Positions 32,087-41,700 are shown, counted from the stretch's first letter. The stretch: 64,000 nucleotides of DNA from Aldehydirespirator sp965117015 (GCA_965117015.1 OZ220747.1:744001-808000), one strand, 5' to 3'. Translations and numbers: made by a program. The notes: generated by a model not told the origin, from the sequence alone.

Positions 32087-33639
32087 AGGGGGACGTTCCC
32101 GTGCTTGCGCTCGGGGATCTCCTCGCGCTTGGACTCCAGCACCCGCAGACCGGCCACGATCTTGCGGCGAGTCTGCGAAGGCTCGATCACCTCGTCCACG
32201 AAGCCGCGCTCGGCTGCGACATAGGGGTTGGCCAGCCTCTGCGTGTAGTCGTCCACCAGCTCGTCTCGGCGGGCCGCCGGATCGGCTGCGTCGGCCAACT
32301 CGCGGCGGTAGATGATCTCGACCGCGCCCTGCGGGCCCATGACGGCGATCTCGGCGGAGGGCCAGGCGAAGGAGAGGTCCGAGCCGACGCCCTTGGAGTC
32401 CATGACCACGTAGGCACCCCCGTAGGCCTTGCGGGTTATGACCGAGATGCGGGGCACCGCGGCCTCGCAGTAGGCGTACAGCAGCTTGGCCCCGTGGCGG
32501 ATTATGCCGCCGTGCTCCTGGTCGACGCCGGGCAGGAAGCCGGGGACGTCGACGAAGGTCAACAGCGGGATGTTGAAGGCGTCGCAGGTGCGCACAAAGC
32601 GGGCCGCCTTTTCAGCCGACTCGATGTCGAGCACGCCGGCCAGAACCATGGGCTGGTTGCCCACGACGCCCACCGAGCGCCCGTCGATGCGGGCGAACCC
32701 GCACACGATGCTGCGGGCCCAGGAGGCGTGATACTCGAGGAAGTCGCCGTCGTCGGCCACTGCGGTGATCACGTCCTTCATGTCGTACGGGACGTTGGGG
32801 CTGTCGGGCAGCAGGGTGTCCAGCACCGGGCACTCGCGATCGGCGTCGTCGGCCGACTTGTAGGCCGGGGGCTGCTCGAGGTTGTTGGAGGGCAGGAAGG
32901 ACAGCAGCGCCTTCACGTCGTCGAGAACATCGTGCTCGCTTGAGGCGACGAAGGTGGCCACCCCCGACTTGGTGCTGTGGCTGGTGGCCCCGCCCAGGTC
33001 CTCGAGAGTCACCTCCTCGCCGGTGACCGTCCTCACCACGTCGGGTCCGGTGATGAACATGTGCGACTTCTCGCGCACCATGAAGATGAAGTCGGTCATG
33101 GCCGGGCTGTAGACGGCTCCCCCGGCGCACGGTCCGAGGATCACGCTGATCTGGGGGATCACTCCCGAGGCCTGGACGTTGCGGAAGAAGATCCCGCCGT
33201 AACCGTCCAGCGAGACGACGCCCTCCTGGATGCGGGCGCCGGCGCCGTCGTTGAGGCCGATGATGGGCGCGCCGACAGACACCGCGAGGTCCATCACCTT
33301 GTGGAGCTTCTCGGCGAACACCTCGCCCAGGGCGCCGCCCATGACCGTGAAGTCCTGGGCGAATACGAAGACCTTGCGGCCGTCGATGGTCCCCCAGCCG
33401 GTGATCACGCCGTCGGTGTAGGGCCGGTCGTCCAGTCCGGCCTCGTGGGCGCGGTGGCGGGCCAGCATGTCGAGCTCATGGAACGAGCCTTCGTCGAGCA
33501 GGTAGTCGAGCCGCTCCCGGGCCAGCATCTTGCCCTTGTCGTGCTGACGCTTCACGGCCCGCTCGGGTCCGGCCGCCAGCGCCTCGGACTTGCGAGCCCT
33601 CAGATCCTCGAGCTTGTCGTTCATGGACGCCCCGGCCAC
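32083..33639 (-). CDS. pccB: acyl-CoA (propionyl-CoA) carboxylase beta subunit
   Basis: The 518-residue carboxyltransferase has GLNDGAGARIQEGV, ILGPCAGGAVYSPAMTDF (first acyl-CoA oxyanion hole) and ITRKAYGGAYVVM (second). It moves carboxyl groups from carboxybiotin to propionyl- or acetyl-CoA. A GTG at 33639 is taken as start because a TAGCCT box lies 8 bases upstream; an ATG at 33624 is the alternative. The biotin-carrying alpha subunit is not in the window. The epimerase at 50539 acts on its product if propionyl-CoA is the substrate. Confidence 0.93.
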   Translation of the reverse strand: MAGASMNDKLEDLRARKSEALAAGPERAVKRQHDKGKMLARERLDYLLDEGSFHELDMLARHRAHEAGLDDRPYTDGVITGWGTIDGRKVFVFAQDFTVMGGALGEVFAEKLHKVMDLAVSVGAPIIGLNDGAGARIQEGVVSLDGYGGIFFRNVQASGVIPQISVILGPCAGGAVYSPAMTDFIFMVREKSHMFITGPDVVRTVTGEEVTLEDLGGATSHSTKSGVATFVASSEHDVLDDVKALLSFLPSNNLEQPPAYKSADDADRECPVLDTLLPDSPNVPYDMKDVITAVADDGDFLEYHASWARSIVCGFARIDGRSVGVVGNQPMVLAGVLDIESAEKAARFVRTCDAFNIPLLTFVDVPGFLPGVDQEHGGIIRHGAKLLYAYCEAAVPRISVITRKAYGGAYVVMDSKGVGSDLSFAWPSAEIAVMGPQGAVEIIYRRELADAADPAARRDELVDDYTQRLANPYVAAERGFVDEVIEPSQTRRKIVAGLRVLESKREEIPERKHGNVPL

Positions 33640-33647
33640 GGGCCTGA

Positions 33648-33653
33648 AGGCTA
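33648..33653 (-). promoter_or_regulatory. -10 box of the carboxylase genes
   Basis: TAGCCT on the minus strand ends 8 bases before the GTG at 33639, back to back with the divergent flavin-protein promoter. Confidence 0.45.
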
Positions 33654-33668
33654 CCGGTAGCCCGCCGT

Positions 33669-33674
33669 TAGCCT
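33669..33674 (+). promoter_or_regulatory. -10 box of the PPOX-family gene
   Basis: TAGCCT ends 6 bases before the GTG at 33681. Confidence 0.5.
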
Positions 33675-33680
33675 TGCAGC

Positions 33681-34361
33681 GTGCCTGATCCGAACGACTT
33701 CGGCGGGGCTCCGTCGGCCCGCACGCGGGTGCGGCGGGGGGTGCCGCGGGCCCGTTACGGGCGCGACGACGTTCTCGGGATCCTCGACGCCGGGATGATC
33801 GCCCATGTGGGCGTGTCCACTGCCGACGGGCCGCTGGTGCTGCCCATGGCCTACGGCCACGACGGTGAGCGTCTCTACCTGCACGGCGCGGCCGCCAACC
33901 ATCTGCTCGGCACCGGCGACGGCCATGAGGTGTGCGTAACGGTCACCCATCTCGACGGGCTGGTGATGGCCCGCACGCCGTTCCACAACTCGATGAACTA
34001 CCGGTCGGTGGTGGTGCGGGGCCGGGCCACCCGTATCGACAACGAGGACGGCAAGCGCCGGGCACTGAAGCTGGTCACCGACCACGTGGTGGCCAACTGG
34101 GACTCCGCCCGCCCGCCGTCGCAGACGGACCTGCGCAAGACGCTGGTGCTGGAGCTGCCGCTGGCGGAGGCGTCGGCAAAGGTCCGCACCGGCGACCCGG
34201 TCGACGAGCCCGACGACATCGCCGGTCGGTGGTGGGCCGGCGTGGTGCCGATCACCACCCGCTTCGAGCCGCCGAGCACCTCGGCCGATCTCACCAGCGG
34301 CGCTGAGCCTCCCGCGCCGATCGCGGCTCTGACCGGCCTCACCCCCGACGAGCGGCCCTAG
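33681..34361 (+). CDS. pyridoxamine-5'-phosphate-oxidase-family (flavin-binding) protein
   Basis: The 226-residue protein has the split-barrel FMN-binding pattern: GMIAHVGVSTADGPLVLPMA, LYLHGAAANHLL, HNSMNYRSVVVRGRATRI and a C-terminal WAGVVPITTRFEPP. This resembles the NimA-like flavin-nucleotide-binding branch rather than true PdxH. Substrate unknown. It is divergent from the carboxylase and converges with a lipoprotein gene, overlapping by 4 bases. Confidence 0.82.
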   Translation: MPDPNDFGGAPSARTRVRRGVPRARYGRDDVLGILDAGMIAHVGVSTADGPLVLPMAYGHDGERLYLHGAAANHLLGTGDGHEVCVTVTHLDGLVMARTPFHNSMNYRSVVVRGRATRIDNEDGKRRALKLVTDHVVANWDSARPPSQTDLRKTLVLELPLAEASAKVRTGDPVDEPDDIAGRWWAGVVPITTRFEPPSTSADLTSGAEPPAPIAALTGLTPDERP

Positions 34362-35536
34362 CCGTAGTCGTCGTCGTAGTCGTCGTCGTAATCGTCGTCG
34401 TCGTAGGACTCGTACTCCTCGAAGGTGGCGTAGTCATCGCCGCCGACGAGCAGGTCCTCGTCGACGATCGCCTCCGGCGGCGGGGCGTCCACGCCGATGT
34501 CGGCGTCGTAGTCGTAGAACTCCAGGGTGATCGGGCTGGAGGGCATCTCAGCGCCGGCCTCGCCGGCCAGACCGGCGAACATCGAGGCCAGGTCGAAGGC
34601 CAGGCGCCGGATCAGGTTGTCGCCGTCGATCCACACCTCCACTTCCAGGTCGGCCTCCAGGAATCCGAAGATCTGCTCCAGCCCCTCGGCGAACGGGTCC
34701 GAAGCCGTGTCGTCGAAGGCGCCCCCATCGGAGGCCTCGTCGTCGGGCTCCATGCCCAGGGCCCCTCCGGCCAGATCCATCAGGGACACCAGGAAGCGCA
34801 CTCTGGTGGCCTCCACCCCTCGCACCTCCTCGCGGCCGACGGCCTCCGCCTCGCGGGCGGCCTCGAGGAAGGTGCCGGTGTCGCCTAGCGGATCGCAGTC
34901 CTCGTAGGGCTCATCGATCGCTTGGGGGAAGATGCACATCACCCCGCCAGCCGACTGCATGGCCGCGGCCATCGGGTCGTCGATGGGCTCGACTATGTAC
35001 CAGGCCTCATCGACGCCCAGGGCCGCCAGGGTCTCGGCCGTGACCGGGGGCCGCAGGTAGACCACGCTGTCCACGTAACGCATCTGGGCCTCGGCGCCGC
35101 CGGGGAACTCCGGATCCATGCCGGGCGGCAACTCGACCGTCGCCGCGAGGTCGCCCTCGGCGTCTGACTCGAAGCTCGTCGAGAACGCGAACCCCGGTGC
35201 GAGCTCGATGGTCGCCTCGCCGCGAACCGAGCGACCGTCGAGCTGCGTTGTGGCCGAGGCCAGCAGAGCCTCGGCATCAACCGGTGGGTCGTCAGGGCGG
35301 TCGTCCGACGAGCCGTCGTCATCCGGGGCATCGGGAGCCGCCGCTTCAACGTCGTCCTCTACGGTCGCGGCATCGCTCACGTCTTCTGATGCGTCGTCCG
35401 AGCCCGCTTGGGTGGTGACGGTCGCCTCAGCCTCGGGCTGTTGATCGCCGGCGGTGTCGGCATCGCCGCCGCCGCAGGCCGCACCTACTAGCGCCAATGC
35501 CGCCAGCAGCGTTGTGGCCAATCGGATCCGGAGCAT
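34358..35536 (-). CDS. large acidic lipoprotein with Asp/Tyr-rich tail
   Basis: The 392-residue protein has a signal peptide and lipobox (ALVGAACGGG, cysteine near residue 20), an acidic Asp/Ala-rich linker of about 65 residues, then a domain resembling outer-surface lipid- or polymer-binding lipoproteins of actinobacteria (LPPGMDPEFPGG, VDEAWYIVEPIDD, VEVWIDGDNLIRRLAFD). The last 25 residues are almost only Asp and Tyr (YDDDDYDDDYDDDYG). The ATG at 35536 has a GGGAGG ribosome-binding site 5 bases upstream. Function unknown; metal binding by the tail is possible. Confidence 0.75.
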   Translation of the reverse strand: MLRIRLATTLLAALALVGAACGGGDADTAGDQQPEAEATVTTQAGSDDASEDVSDAATVEDDVEAAAPDAPDDDGSSDDRPDDPPVDAEALLASATTQLDGRSVRGEATIELAPGFAFSTSFESDAEGDLAATVELPPGMDPEFPGGAEAQMRYVDSVVYLRPPVTAETLAALGVDEAWYIVEPIDDPMAAAMQSAGGVMCIFPQAIDEPYEDCDPLGDTGTFLEAAREAEAVGREEVRGVEATRVRFLVSLMDLAGGALGMEPDDEASDGGAFDDTASDPFAEGLEQIFGFLEADLEVEVWIDGDNLIRRLAFDLASMFAGLAGEAGAEMPSSPITLEFYDYDADIGVDAPPPEAIVDEDLLVGGDDYATFEEYESYDDDDYDDDYDDDYG

Positions 35537-35540
35537 TTTC

Positions 35541-35558
35541 GCCTCCCAACGGCGAGGC
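35541..35558. promoter_or_regulatory. hairpin covering the lipoprotein ribosome-binding site
   Basis: On the minus-strand transcript GCCTC (35558-35554) pairs with GAGGC (35545-35541), and the second arm includes the GGGAGG ribosome-binding site. The stem is five base pairs with an eight-base loop, so any effect on translation would be modest. Confidence 0.35.
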
Positions 35559-35633
35559 ACTGGTGTGCCCCTGACACTACAGACACACCTCTGGCCGCCC
35601 GCGGTTCCAAGATTTCGCCCCGGAATAGCGCGC

Positions 35634-36419
35634 TCAGATGTGTTGCCAGGCGGGCTTGTTGCGGTATGCCTCGCGGTAGTAGTCAGCGTGCTCCAGGTGC
35701 TGACCGGCAGCCTCATCGATGATGACCGTCGCGTGGGGATGCAACTGGAGCGCCGATGCCGGCATCATCGCGGTCACCGGTCCCTCCACGGCTCTCGCGA
35801 TCGGCTCGCTCTTGGCCTCACCGGTGGCAATCAGCACGATGTGTCGGGCTTCGAGAATGGTGCCGATGCCCTGAGTGATCCCCTGTCGGGGCACCATGTC
35901 GGGGTCGTCACCGAACGACCGTGCATTGTCTTGGCGGGTGGTCGCGGCGAGCGTCGTCAGGCGTGTCCTCGACCCAAGAGACGATGGTGGTTCGTTGAAT
36001 CCGATGTGGCCGTTGCGGCCGATACCGAGTACCTGCAGGTCGATTCCTTCGGCGTCAGCGATGCGCTGCTCGTAGATCTCCCCTGCTGTGGTGAGCTCCT
36101 CAGGGGCGCATTCCAGAGCGACCAGAGCGCCCGCAGGAGCGTCCACATGATCGAGGAGCTCACGCCGGATGATGCTTCGGCAGGATCGTGGATCGTCGGG
36201 ATCAAGGCCCACGTACTCGTCAAGCAGGAACACCCGCGTGCGCGCGAAACTCAGGCAGCGATTGCGATAGCGCTCGATGAGCTCGCGGTAGGTGGGCAAC
36301 GGGGAGCGGCCGGTGGCCAACCCGATGACGGGGCGATCCACGCCTTCGAGCAGACGCTCGAAGGCGCCAGCCACGACGGACGCAGCCTCTCGGGCCGAAG
36401 GTGCGATAACGACCTCCAT
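35634..36419 (-). CDS. nagB: glucosamine-6-phosphate deaminase
   Basis: The 261-residue enzyme converts glucosamine-6-phosphate to fructose-6-phosphate and ammonia. Motifs are IGLATGRSPLPTY, FLLDEYVGLDPDD (catalytic Asp), LGIGRNGHIGFNEP and TTRQDNARSF. It lies 5 bases after nagA in the same operon. Confidence 0.95.
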   Translation of the reverse strand: MEVVIAPSAREAASVVAGAFERLLEGVDRPVIGLATGRSPLPTYRELIERYRNRCLSFARTRVFLLDEYVGLDPDDPRSCRSIIRRELLDHVDAPAGALVALECAPEELTTAGEIYEQRIADAEGIDLQVLGIGRNGHIGFNEPPSSLGSRTRLTTLAATTRQDNARSFGDDPDMVPRQGITQGIGTILEARHIVLIATGEAKSEPIARAVEGPVTAMMPASALQLHPHATVIIDEAAGQHLEHADYYREAYRNKPAWQHI

Positions 36420-36424
36420 CGCGG

Positions 36425-37630
36425 CTACGAGGCCTTCACCAGCGATTCCGGAAGGCGGTGCCGGGCTGCAGCGTCGACGTGGGCCACTCGGCCGCCGCAG
36501 ACCGTCACATGGACCCGGTAGTCGTCATCGAGGAGAACAAGGTCGGCGATCGCGCCCGGGGTCAGACGCCCGCGGCGGGTCTCGCCGATGATGCCCGCCG
36601 GAACCGACGTCGCGGCCGCTAGAGCTTCGTGCCGTCCACAGCCCGTGAACGCGGCGAGGTTGGCCGCCGCTCGATTCATGGTCACCGCGCTGCCGGCCAG
36701 GACGCCATCGGCGGTCCGGACGCTGACTCCATCGAAGACGGTAGGCGTGCCTGATATCCGATACGGGCCGGGCGGCTGGCCCATGGCCGCCACCGCGTCG
36801 GTCACTAGGGCCATGCCGGCGGGCCCCTTGGCCTTCCAGGCCGCGGCCACCGCGATCGGATCGATGTGCACGCCGTCGACGATCATGGTGACGGTGAGGC
36901 GGGGGTCGGTCAGGGCCACGCCGACCAGATTGGGACTGCGATGCCCGAGCGGCGCCATCGCGTTGAACAGATGGGTGACTGTTCTCACGCCGGCGGCGAT
37001 GGCCGCCCGCGCCTCGTCGGCGGTGGCGGCCGAGTGGCCGGCGGCCACCACGATGCCCCTGCGGGTGAGTTCCCCTATGACTTCGTGGGCATTGTCCAGC
37101 TCGGGAGCGATCGTTACCAGGGCGACGCCGACGTGGCGATGCCAGCCGTCGATCACGTCGTCGCGGGCGCCGGTCAGGTGCTCATGCCGGTGGGCGCCCG
37201 AGTGTCGCGGGTTGATCATCGGACCCTCGAAGTGGGCACCCAGAGGTTCGGCGCCGCAGTAGCCGGCCGGGCGGGCCTTCAGCACATCCAGCATCGAGCG
37301 GGTGCGGCTGCTGGGCCCGGAGATGATGGTCGGGAGGAAGGCCGTCACGCCGCTGCGAGGCAGCTCCCGTCCCAGGTCCCATACGGCCCCCGGATCGTCC
37401 TGGAGGTCGTGGCCGTAGCCACCGTTGATCTGGAGGTCGATCAACCCCGGGGAGAGCACGAGACCCGAAGCGTCGATCGCCGCGGTGCCGTCCAGACCCC
37501 TCGGCGGCGCGGACCCGGCCGGTTCAGCGGGGCTGAGCGACGTGATGGTGTCGCCCTCGAAGGTGAGAGTGAGTGCTTCGAGTCCGGATGCGGTGAGGCA
37601 CCGTCCTCCGACGATGCTGACCGCAGTCAC
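36425..37630 (-). CDS. nagA: N-acetylglucosamine-6-phosphate deacetylase
   Basis: The 401-residue amidohydrolase-fold enzyme removes acetate from GlcNAc-6-phosphate. Metal and substrate residues are visible in GAHFEGPMINPRHSGAH, AAGHSAAT, VTHLFNAMAPLGHR and LVTDAVAAMG. The GTG at 37630 overlaps the stop of the kinase gene as GTGA; a longer in-frame start would run into that gene. It is co-transcribed with nagB and the kinase. Confidence 0.94.
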   Translation of the reverse strand: MTAVSIVGGRCLTASGLEALTLTFEGDTITSLSPAEPAGSAPPRGLDGTAAIDASGLVLSPGLIDLQINGGYGHDLQDDPGAVWDLGRELPRSGVTAFLPTIISGPSSRTRSMLDVLKARPAGYCGAEPLGAHFEGPMINPRHSGAHRHEHLTGARDDVIDGWHRHVGVALVTIAPELDNAHEVIGELTRRGIVVAAGHSAATADEARAAIAAGVRTVTHLFNAMAPLGHRSPNLVGVALTDPRLTVTMIVDGVHIDPIAVAAAWKAKGPAGMALVTDAVAAMGQPPGPYRISGTPTVFDGVSVRTADGVLAGSAVTMNRAAANLAAFTGCGRHEALAAATSVPAGIIGETRRGRLTPGAIADLVLLDDDYRVHVTVCGGRVAHVDAAARHRLPESLVKAS

Positions 37631-38574
37631 GCCGACCGGCTCCGGCGGGTCAGGGCGGCTGCTCCGATGACACCGACCGGTTCGGCCGGCTTGAGCATGA
37701 TCCGATCGGGGAGGCTCAGGGCCCGAGTCCAGGGAGACGGGCTCTGGAGGCGATGCAGACCTTGTCGGAGGGCGTCCATCAGCAGCGAGCCGCCGACGTC
37801 GGCGACCCCGCCGCCGATCACGATTCGGTCGACGTCGAACGTCAGCGCAAGCAGCTGGACGGCGCGAGTGAGATGCTCGACAGCCCGCTCCAGGATGAGC
37901 GTCGCTCTGTCGTCGCCGCCACCGGCAGCGGCGAAGAGCGACTCCACCGATGAGTGTTGGCCCGACGGAGGCCATTGGCGGGCGAGGGCCGGTCCCGACG
38001 CCATCGCCTCAAGACAGCCTCGCAGCCCGCATGCGCATTGCGGACCGCCGGGATCGGCAAGGAAGTGGCCGATCTCGCCGGCGAAGCCTCTATTCCCCTG
38101 GTAGATGCGGCCGTCGAGGATCACGCCGGCCGCGATGCCCGTGCCGATGCTGAGAAACACGAGGTCCTCAAGGGCACGATTATCACGACGGAGGATCTCA
38201 TAGACGCCCAACGCGGCCACGTCGACGTCGTTGGCGATCCAGCATGGAGCGCTGACGGCGGTAGTGAGCCGGGACACGAGGTCGAGGGCGTCCTCACCGA
38301 TCCCGAGGTTGAACGCGTGCCGGACCGATCCGGCTGAGCTGTCCACGATTCCGGGAAGACCAATCCCAACGCCGGTCAGCTGATGCCCATTGGACTTCAG
38401 CGCGGCGACCGCGGAGACGATGCCGGCCCCGACCTGATCCACTCCCCCGGTCTGGGTCGGCACCGTCAGGTCGTTGACGACCTTGAGATGCTGATCGATG
38501 ACAGCCGCGTGCGTCTTCGTTCCGCCCACGTCCACGCCGATCACGACGCCGCCTGGGTCTGTCGCCTGGCTCAC
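37627..38574 (-). CDS. ROK-family sugar kinase (probable N-acetylglucosamine kinase)
   Basis: The 315-residue protein has the ATP-binding VIGVDVGGTKTHAAV, substrate-binding ANDVDVAALG, the GEIGH motif and the ROK zinc site CACGLRGCLEAMASG. Next to nagA and nagB it most likely phosphorylates imported N-acetylglucosamine; glucose or N-acetylmannosamine cannot be excluded. It lacks a DNA-binding N-terminus. The GTG start overlaps the ABC ATPase stop. Confidence 0.9.
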   Translation of the reverse strand: MSQATDPGGVVIGVDVGGTKTHAAVIDQHLKVVNDLTVPTQTGGVDQVGAGIVSAVAALKSNGHQLTGVGIGLPGIVDSSAGSVRHAFNLGIGEDALDLVSRLTTAVSAPCWIANDVDVAALGVYEILRRDNRALEDLVFLSIGTGIAAGVILDGRIYQGNRGFAGEIGHFLADPGGPQCACGLRGCLEAMASGPALARQWPPSGQHSSVESLFAAAGGGDDRATLILERAVEHLTRAVQLLALTFDVDRIVIGGGVADVGGSLLMDALRQGLHRLQSPSPWTRALSLPDRIMLKPAEPVGVIGAAALTRRSRSA

Positions 38575-39752
38575 CGGTCGCGGCCCGGGCGAAGAGCTCG
38601 TTCGGTCTCAGCGTCGAACAGGTGCACGCTCGGATGGTTGATGGCGAGGTCGATCGTCTCGCCGACGGCCACCCGGCTCCTCGGTGACAGGCGAGCCAGG
38701 CACGGCGCGCCGCCACTGGAGTCGGCGACATGTCCCTCAGCGAGTTCGGGCGTGTCGATCTCAGCTCCGGCCGCCTCGATGGTCGTGTGGGCGACGAGCT
38801 CCGATCCGAGCGCTTCGACCAACTCCACCCGCACCCGAACCGAGGGCAGGTCGACGGTGTCCCGAGTCTGCTCGACCAGCCACTCGGGCCGGATCCCCAC
38901 GATCACCTCCTGCCCGTCGTCGCCACCGAAGCCCCCGTCTCCCGTCCACTGATCCGGCAGCGGGAGCGCGTGCGCGCCGAAGACGGCGCGGGCGGCGGTG
39001 GCCGTCCGCTCTAGCCGACCCTGGTAGAGGTTCATCGAGGGTGACCCGATGAAGGCCGCCACGAACAGGTTGTCCGGATGGTCATAGAGCACTTGGGGGC
39101 TATCCACCTGCTGGAGGAGGCCGTCGCGCAGCACCGCGACCCGTGAGCCCATGGTCATCGCCTCCACCTGGTCGTGGGTGACGTAGACGGTCGTGGTTCC
39201 GAGACTGCGCTGCAGCCTGATGATCTCGGCCCGCATCTGAACCCGTAGCCGGGCGTCGAGGTTCGACAGCGGCTCGTCCATTAGGAACGCGGCCGGCTTG
39301 CGGACGATGGCACGTCCCATGGCCACTCGCTGACGCTGGCCGCCCGATAGGGCCCCGGGCTTGCGGTCAAGCAGGTCGGTCAGCTCCAGCAGCGCGGCGG
39401 TGTCCTCTATCCGCTGGGCCGCCTCGTCTCTAGGGACCCGTCCCAATCGCAGCGAGTATCCGATGTTCTTTCGCACGGTCATGTGCGGGTAGAGGGCGTA
39501 GTTCTGGAACACCATGGCGATGTCGCGCTCGCGCGGCGTCTCGGCGTTGACCACCCGGCCATCGATCTCGACGACGCCCTCGGTGACATCTTCGAGACCC
39601 GCGATCATCCGCAGCAGCGTGGACTTTCCGCAGCCCGACGGGCCGACGAGCACAAGGAGTTCGCCATCGGCGATGTCCAGATCCACACCGCTGACGGCAC
39701 GCACTCCGTTGGGGTAAACCTTCGAGACTCCCGACAGTCGCAACTCGCTCAT
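38571..39752 (-). CDS. sugar ABC transporter ATP-binding protein (MsmK/UgpC type)
   Basis: The 393-residue ATPase has Walker A GPSGCGKST, signature LSGGQRQRVAMGRA, Walker B FLMDEPLSNLDARLR and a C-terminal TOBE regulatory domain of about 140 residues. The ATG at 39752 begins MSELRLSGVSKVYPNG. Many actinobacterial sugar importers borrow a shared MsiK ATPase, so a dedicated ATPase inside the locus is notable. Operon with the two permeases. Confidence 0.92.
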   Translation of the reverse strand: MSELRLSGVSKVYPNGVRAVSGVDLDIADGELLVLVGPSGCGKSTLLRMIAGLEDVTEGVVEIDGRVVNAETPRERDIAMVFQNYALYPHMTVRKNIGYSLRLGRVPRDEAAQRIEDTAALLELTDLLDRKPGALSGGQRQRVAMGRAIVRKPAAFLMDEPLSNLDARLRVQMRAEIIRLQRSLGTTTVYVTHDQVEAMTMGSRVAVLRDGLLQQVDSPQVLYDHPDNLFVAAFIGSPSMNLYQGRLERTATAARAVFGAHALPLPDQWTGDGGFGGDDGQEVIVGIRPEWLVEQTRDTVDLPSVRVRVELVEALGSELVAHTTIEAAGAEIDTPELAEGHVADSSGGAPCLARLSPRSRVAVGETIDLAINHPSVHLFDAETERALRPGRDR

Positions 39753-39795
39753 GGCTGCATCCCTGACCGTCCCCGGATTACTGTGAGTCGCACAG

Positions 39796-40674
39796 TCACT
39801 TGATCGCACCCTCGGTGAGTCCCCTTAGGAACTGGCGAGAGAAGATCACATAGAGAAGGATGATCGGCACCATCGCAAGGGTCAGAGCGGCAAGCAGAGC
39901 ATTCCAGTTCCGCTCGAACTGACCGAGGAAGGCCGAAGCACCCAGAGTGACCGTCCTGGTGTCTTCGGCTGGCGCCAGGATCAACGGGAACCACAAGTCG
40001 TTCCAGACCGGCAGCATCGTGAAGACGGCCACCGCGGCCATGCCCGGCCTGACAAGGGGAAGGACCAGCCCGAAGACCCGGAACTCATTGGCGCCGTCGA
40101 CCCGGGCCGCTGACTTGAGTTCTCTCGGCACTTGCCTCATGAACTGCGTCATCAGGAACACGCCCAACGGCAGCCCCATGGCGGTGTACACCAGGATGAG
40201 TGCCCACAGCGTGTTGATGAGACTGAGGCTCACCATCAGTTTGAGAATGCTGACGGTGCCGAGCCGGATCGGGATCATGATGCCGATGGCCAGGTAGAGA
40301 GCCAGCAGCGTGTTGCCCTTGAAGTCGTACTCGGCCAGAGCGAACGCGGCCATGGCGGAAAAGAACACCACCAGCAAGACGGAAGCGACCGTCACTATGA
40401 AGCTGTTGCGGAAGTAGACGTCGAAACTCGAGCCATTCAAGACGGTGTCGTAGCCGACCAGATCGAAAGTTTCCGCAGTCGGCAGTGAGAAGGCATCGTC
40501 GAAGATGGCCCGCCGCGACTTCAGCGAATTCATGATGATCAGCAACGTCGGGCCGAGCGCGAGCAACGAGTACGACAGAAGGACGGCATGGACGCCCCAC
40601 CGTCCCAAGTGAATGCGCCGCCTGGTGGGACTGATCCTGTTCGGCGGCGCAGGAGCGCTAGTCGCGGCGTTCAT
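39796..40674 (-). CDS. sugar ABC transporter permease (MalG-like)
   Basis: The 292-residue protein has six predicted helices and the EAA loop ELKSAARVDGANEFRVFGLV that contacts the ATPase. It ends in RGLTEGAIK, a typical MalG-family C-terminus. It lies 9 bases after its partner permease. Confidence 0.92.
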   Translation of the reverse strand: MNAATSAPAPPNRISPTRRRIHLGRWGVHAVLLSYSLLALGPTLLIIMNSLKSRRAIFDDAFSLPTAETFDLVGYDTVLNGSSFDVYFRNSFIVTVASVLLVVFFSAMAAFALAEYDFKGNTLLALYLAIGIMIPIRLGTVSILKLMVSLSLINTLWALILVYTAMGLPLGVFLMTQFMRQVPRELKSAARVDGANEFRVFGLVLPLVRPGMAAVAVFTMLPVWNDLWFPLILAPAEDTRTVTLGASAFLGQFERNWNALLAALTLAMVPIILLYVIFSRQFLRGLTEGAIK

Positions 40675-40683
40675 CGCTTGTTC

Positions 40684-41655
40684 TCACAACTCGTACGTGG
40701 TGACGCGTCGCTGCCAACCGAACATGTAGAGCAGGACGCCCGCCAGGATGATGAGGAACATCACGGACGCGACGGTGGCTCCCATAGCCGGGCTGCCCGT
40801 CGTCCCTGAAGCGCCGAAGAACGTCCGGTAGAAGAACGTGCCCATGATGTCCGAAGCGAAGTCTGGGCCGGCCACTACGCCCTTGACCTGGTATATCAAG
40901 TCGAAGGCGTTGAAGTTGCCGATGTACGTGAGGATTGAGATGATCCCCAGCATGGGCAGTATCAGCGGGAACGTGATGTCCCGGAAGACCTGCCACGATC
41001 CTGCTCCGTCAACTCGGGAGGCCTCGATGAGATCCTTTGGGATGGCAATGAGCACGGCGTAGAAGAAGATCATGGGTATTCCCACCCATTGCCACACTGA
41101 TATCAGCGACAGCGTCGGCAGCACAGTGCGGGACTCGCCCAGCAGTGGCGTGTCTATGCCCACCGTCTCAGTGACTCCCCATATCGGACTCAGGATGAGT
41201 CGCCAGATGAACCCGACGATGACCACCGACAACGTCGTCGGCAGGAAGACGATGGTCCGGTAGATGTTGAGACCGCGGACACTCTGAACCGTGAGCAGCA
41301 CTGCGAGCAACAGGCCGATCGGGTTCTGCAGCACCATGTGGAACGCGAAGAACTGGAAGTTGTGGCCTAGCGCGTCCCAGAACCGGTCGGAGAACGTCGG
41401 GTTCCCGAACAGGGTGTCGTAGTTGTCGAGTCCCGCGAAATTTCCGTCGTCGTCGAAGAAGCTCCGCCTCAGCGAATCAAGCAGCGGGTAGACCATGAAG
41501 ACCGAGTAGATGACGGTCGCCGGAGCGAGAAACACCACGATCGGTCCCCACCGGCGCCGACGCCGGGCGGCCGACGCCGGGCGGGGGACCTGCGGTTCAG
41601 CAGATCCCCCGCCGGGAGCGAGTTCCTCAGAGACGACCGCCTCAGCGGCCGGCAA
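40684..41655 (-). CDS. sugar ABC transporter permease (MalF-like)
   Basis: The 323-residue membrane protein has six helices after a basic N-terminal tail, and the EAA loop LIEASRVDGAGSWQVFRDIT. With the MalG-like partner it forms the channel of the importer. It lies 45 bases after the binding-protein gene. Confidence 0.92.
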   Translation of the reverse strand: MPAAEAVVSEELAPGGGSAEPQVPRPASAARRRRRWGPIVVFLAPATVIYSVFMVYPLLDSLRRSFFDDDGNFAGLDNYDTLFGNPTFSDRFWDALGHNFQFFAFHMVLQNPIGLLLAVLLTVQSVRGLNIYRTIVFLPTTLSVVIVGFIWRLILSPIWGVTETVGIDTPLLGESRTVLPTLSLISVWQWVGIPMIFFYAVLIAIPKDLIEASRVDGAGSWQVFRDITFPLILPMLGIISILTYIGNFNAFDLIYQVKGVVAGPDFASDIMGTFFYRTFFGASGTTGSPAMGATVASVMFLIILAGVLLYMFGWQRRVTTYEL

Positions 41656-41700
41656 CGAGTTCTCCTCGTGCGAGCCGTGTCATCAGCCCGCAGTCTATGT

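Noticed and set aside
37631..37975. Extended N-terminus of nagA
   Set aside because: The added residues are an alternative reading of the kinase gene; the GTG at 37630 overlaps the kinase stop and gives the proper start.
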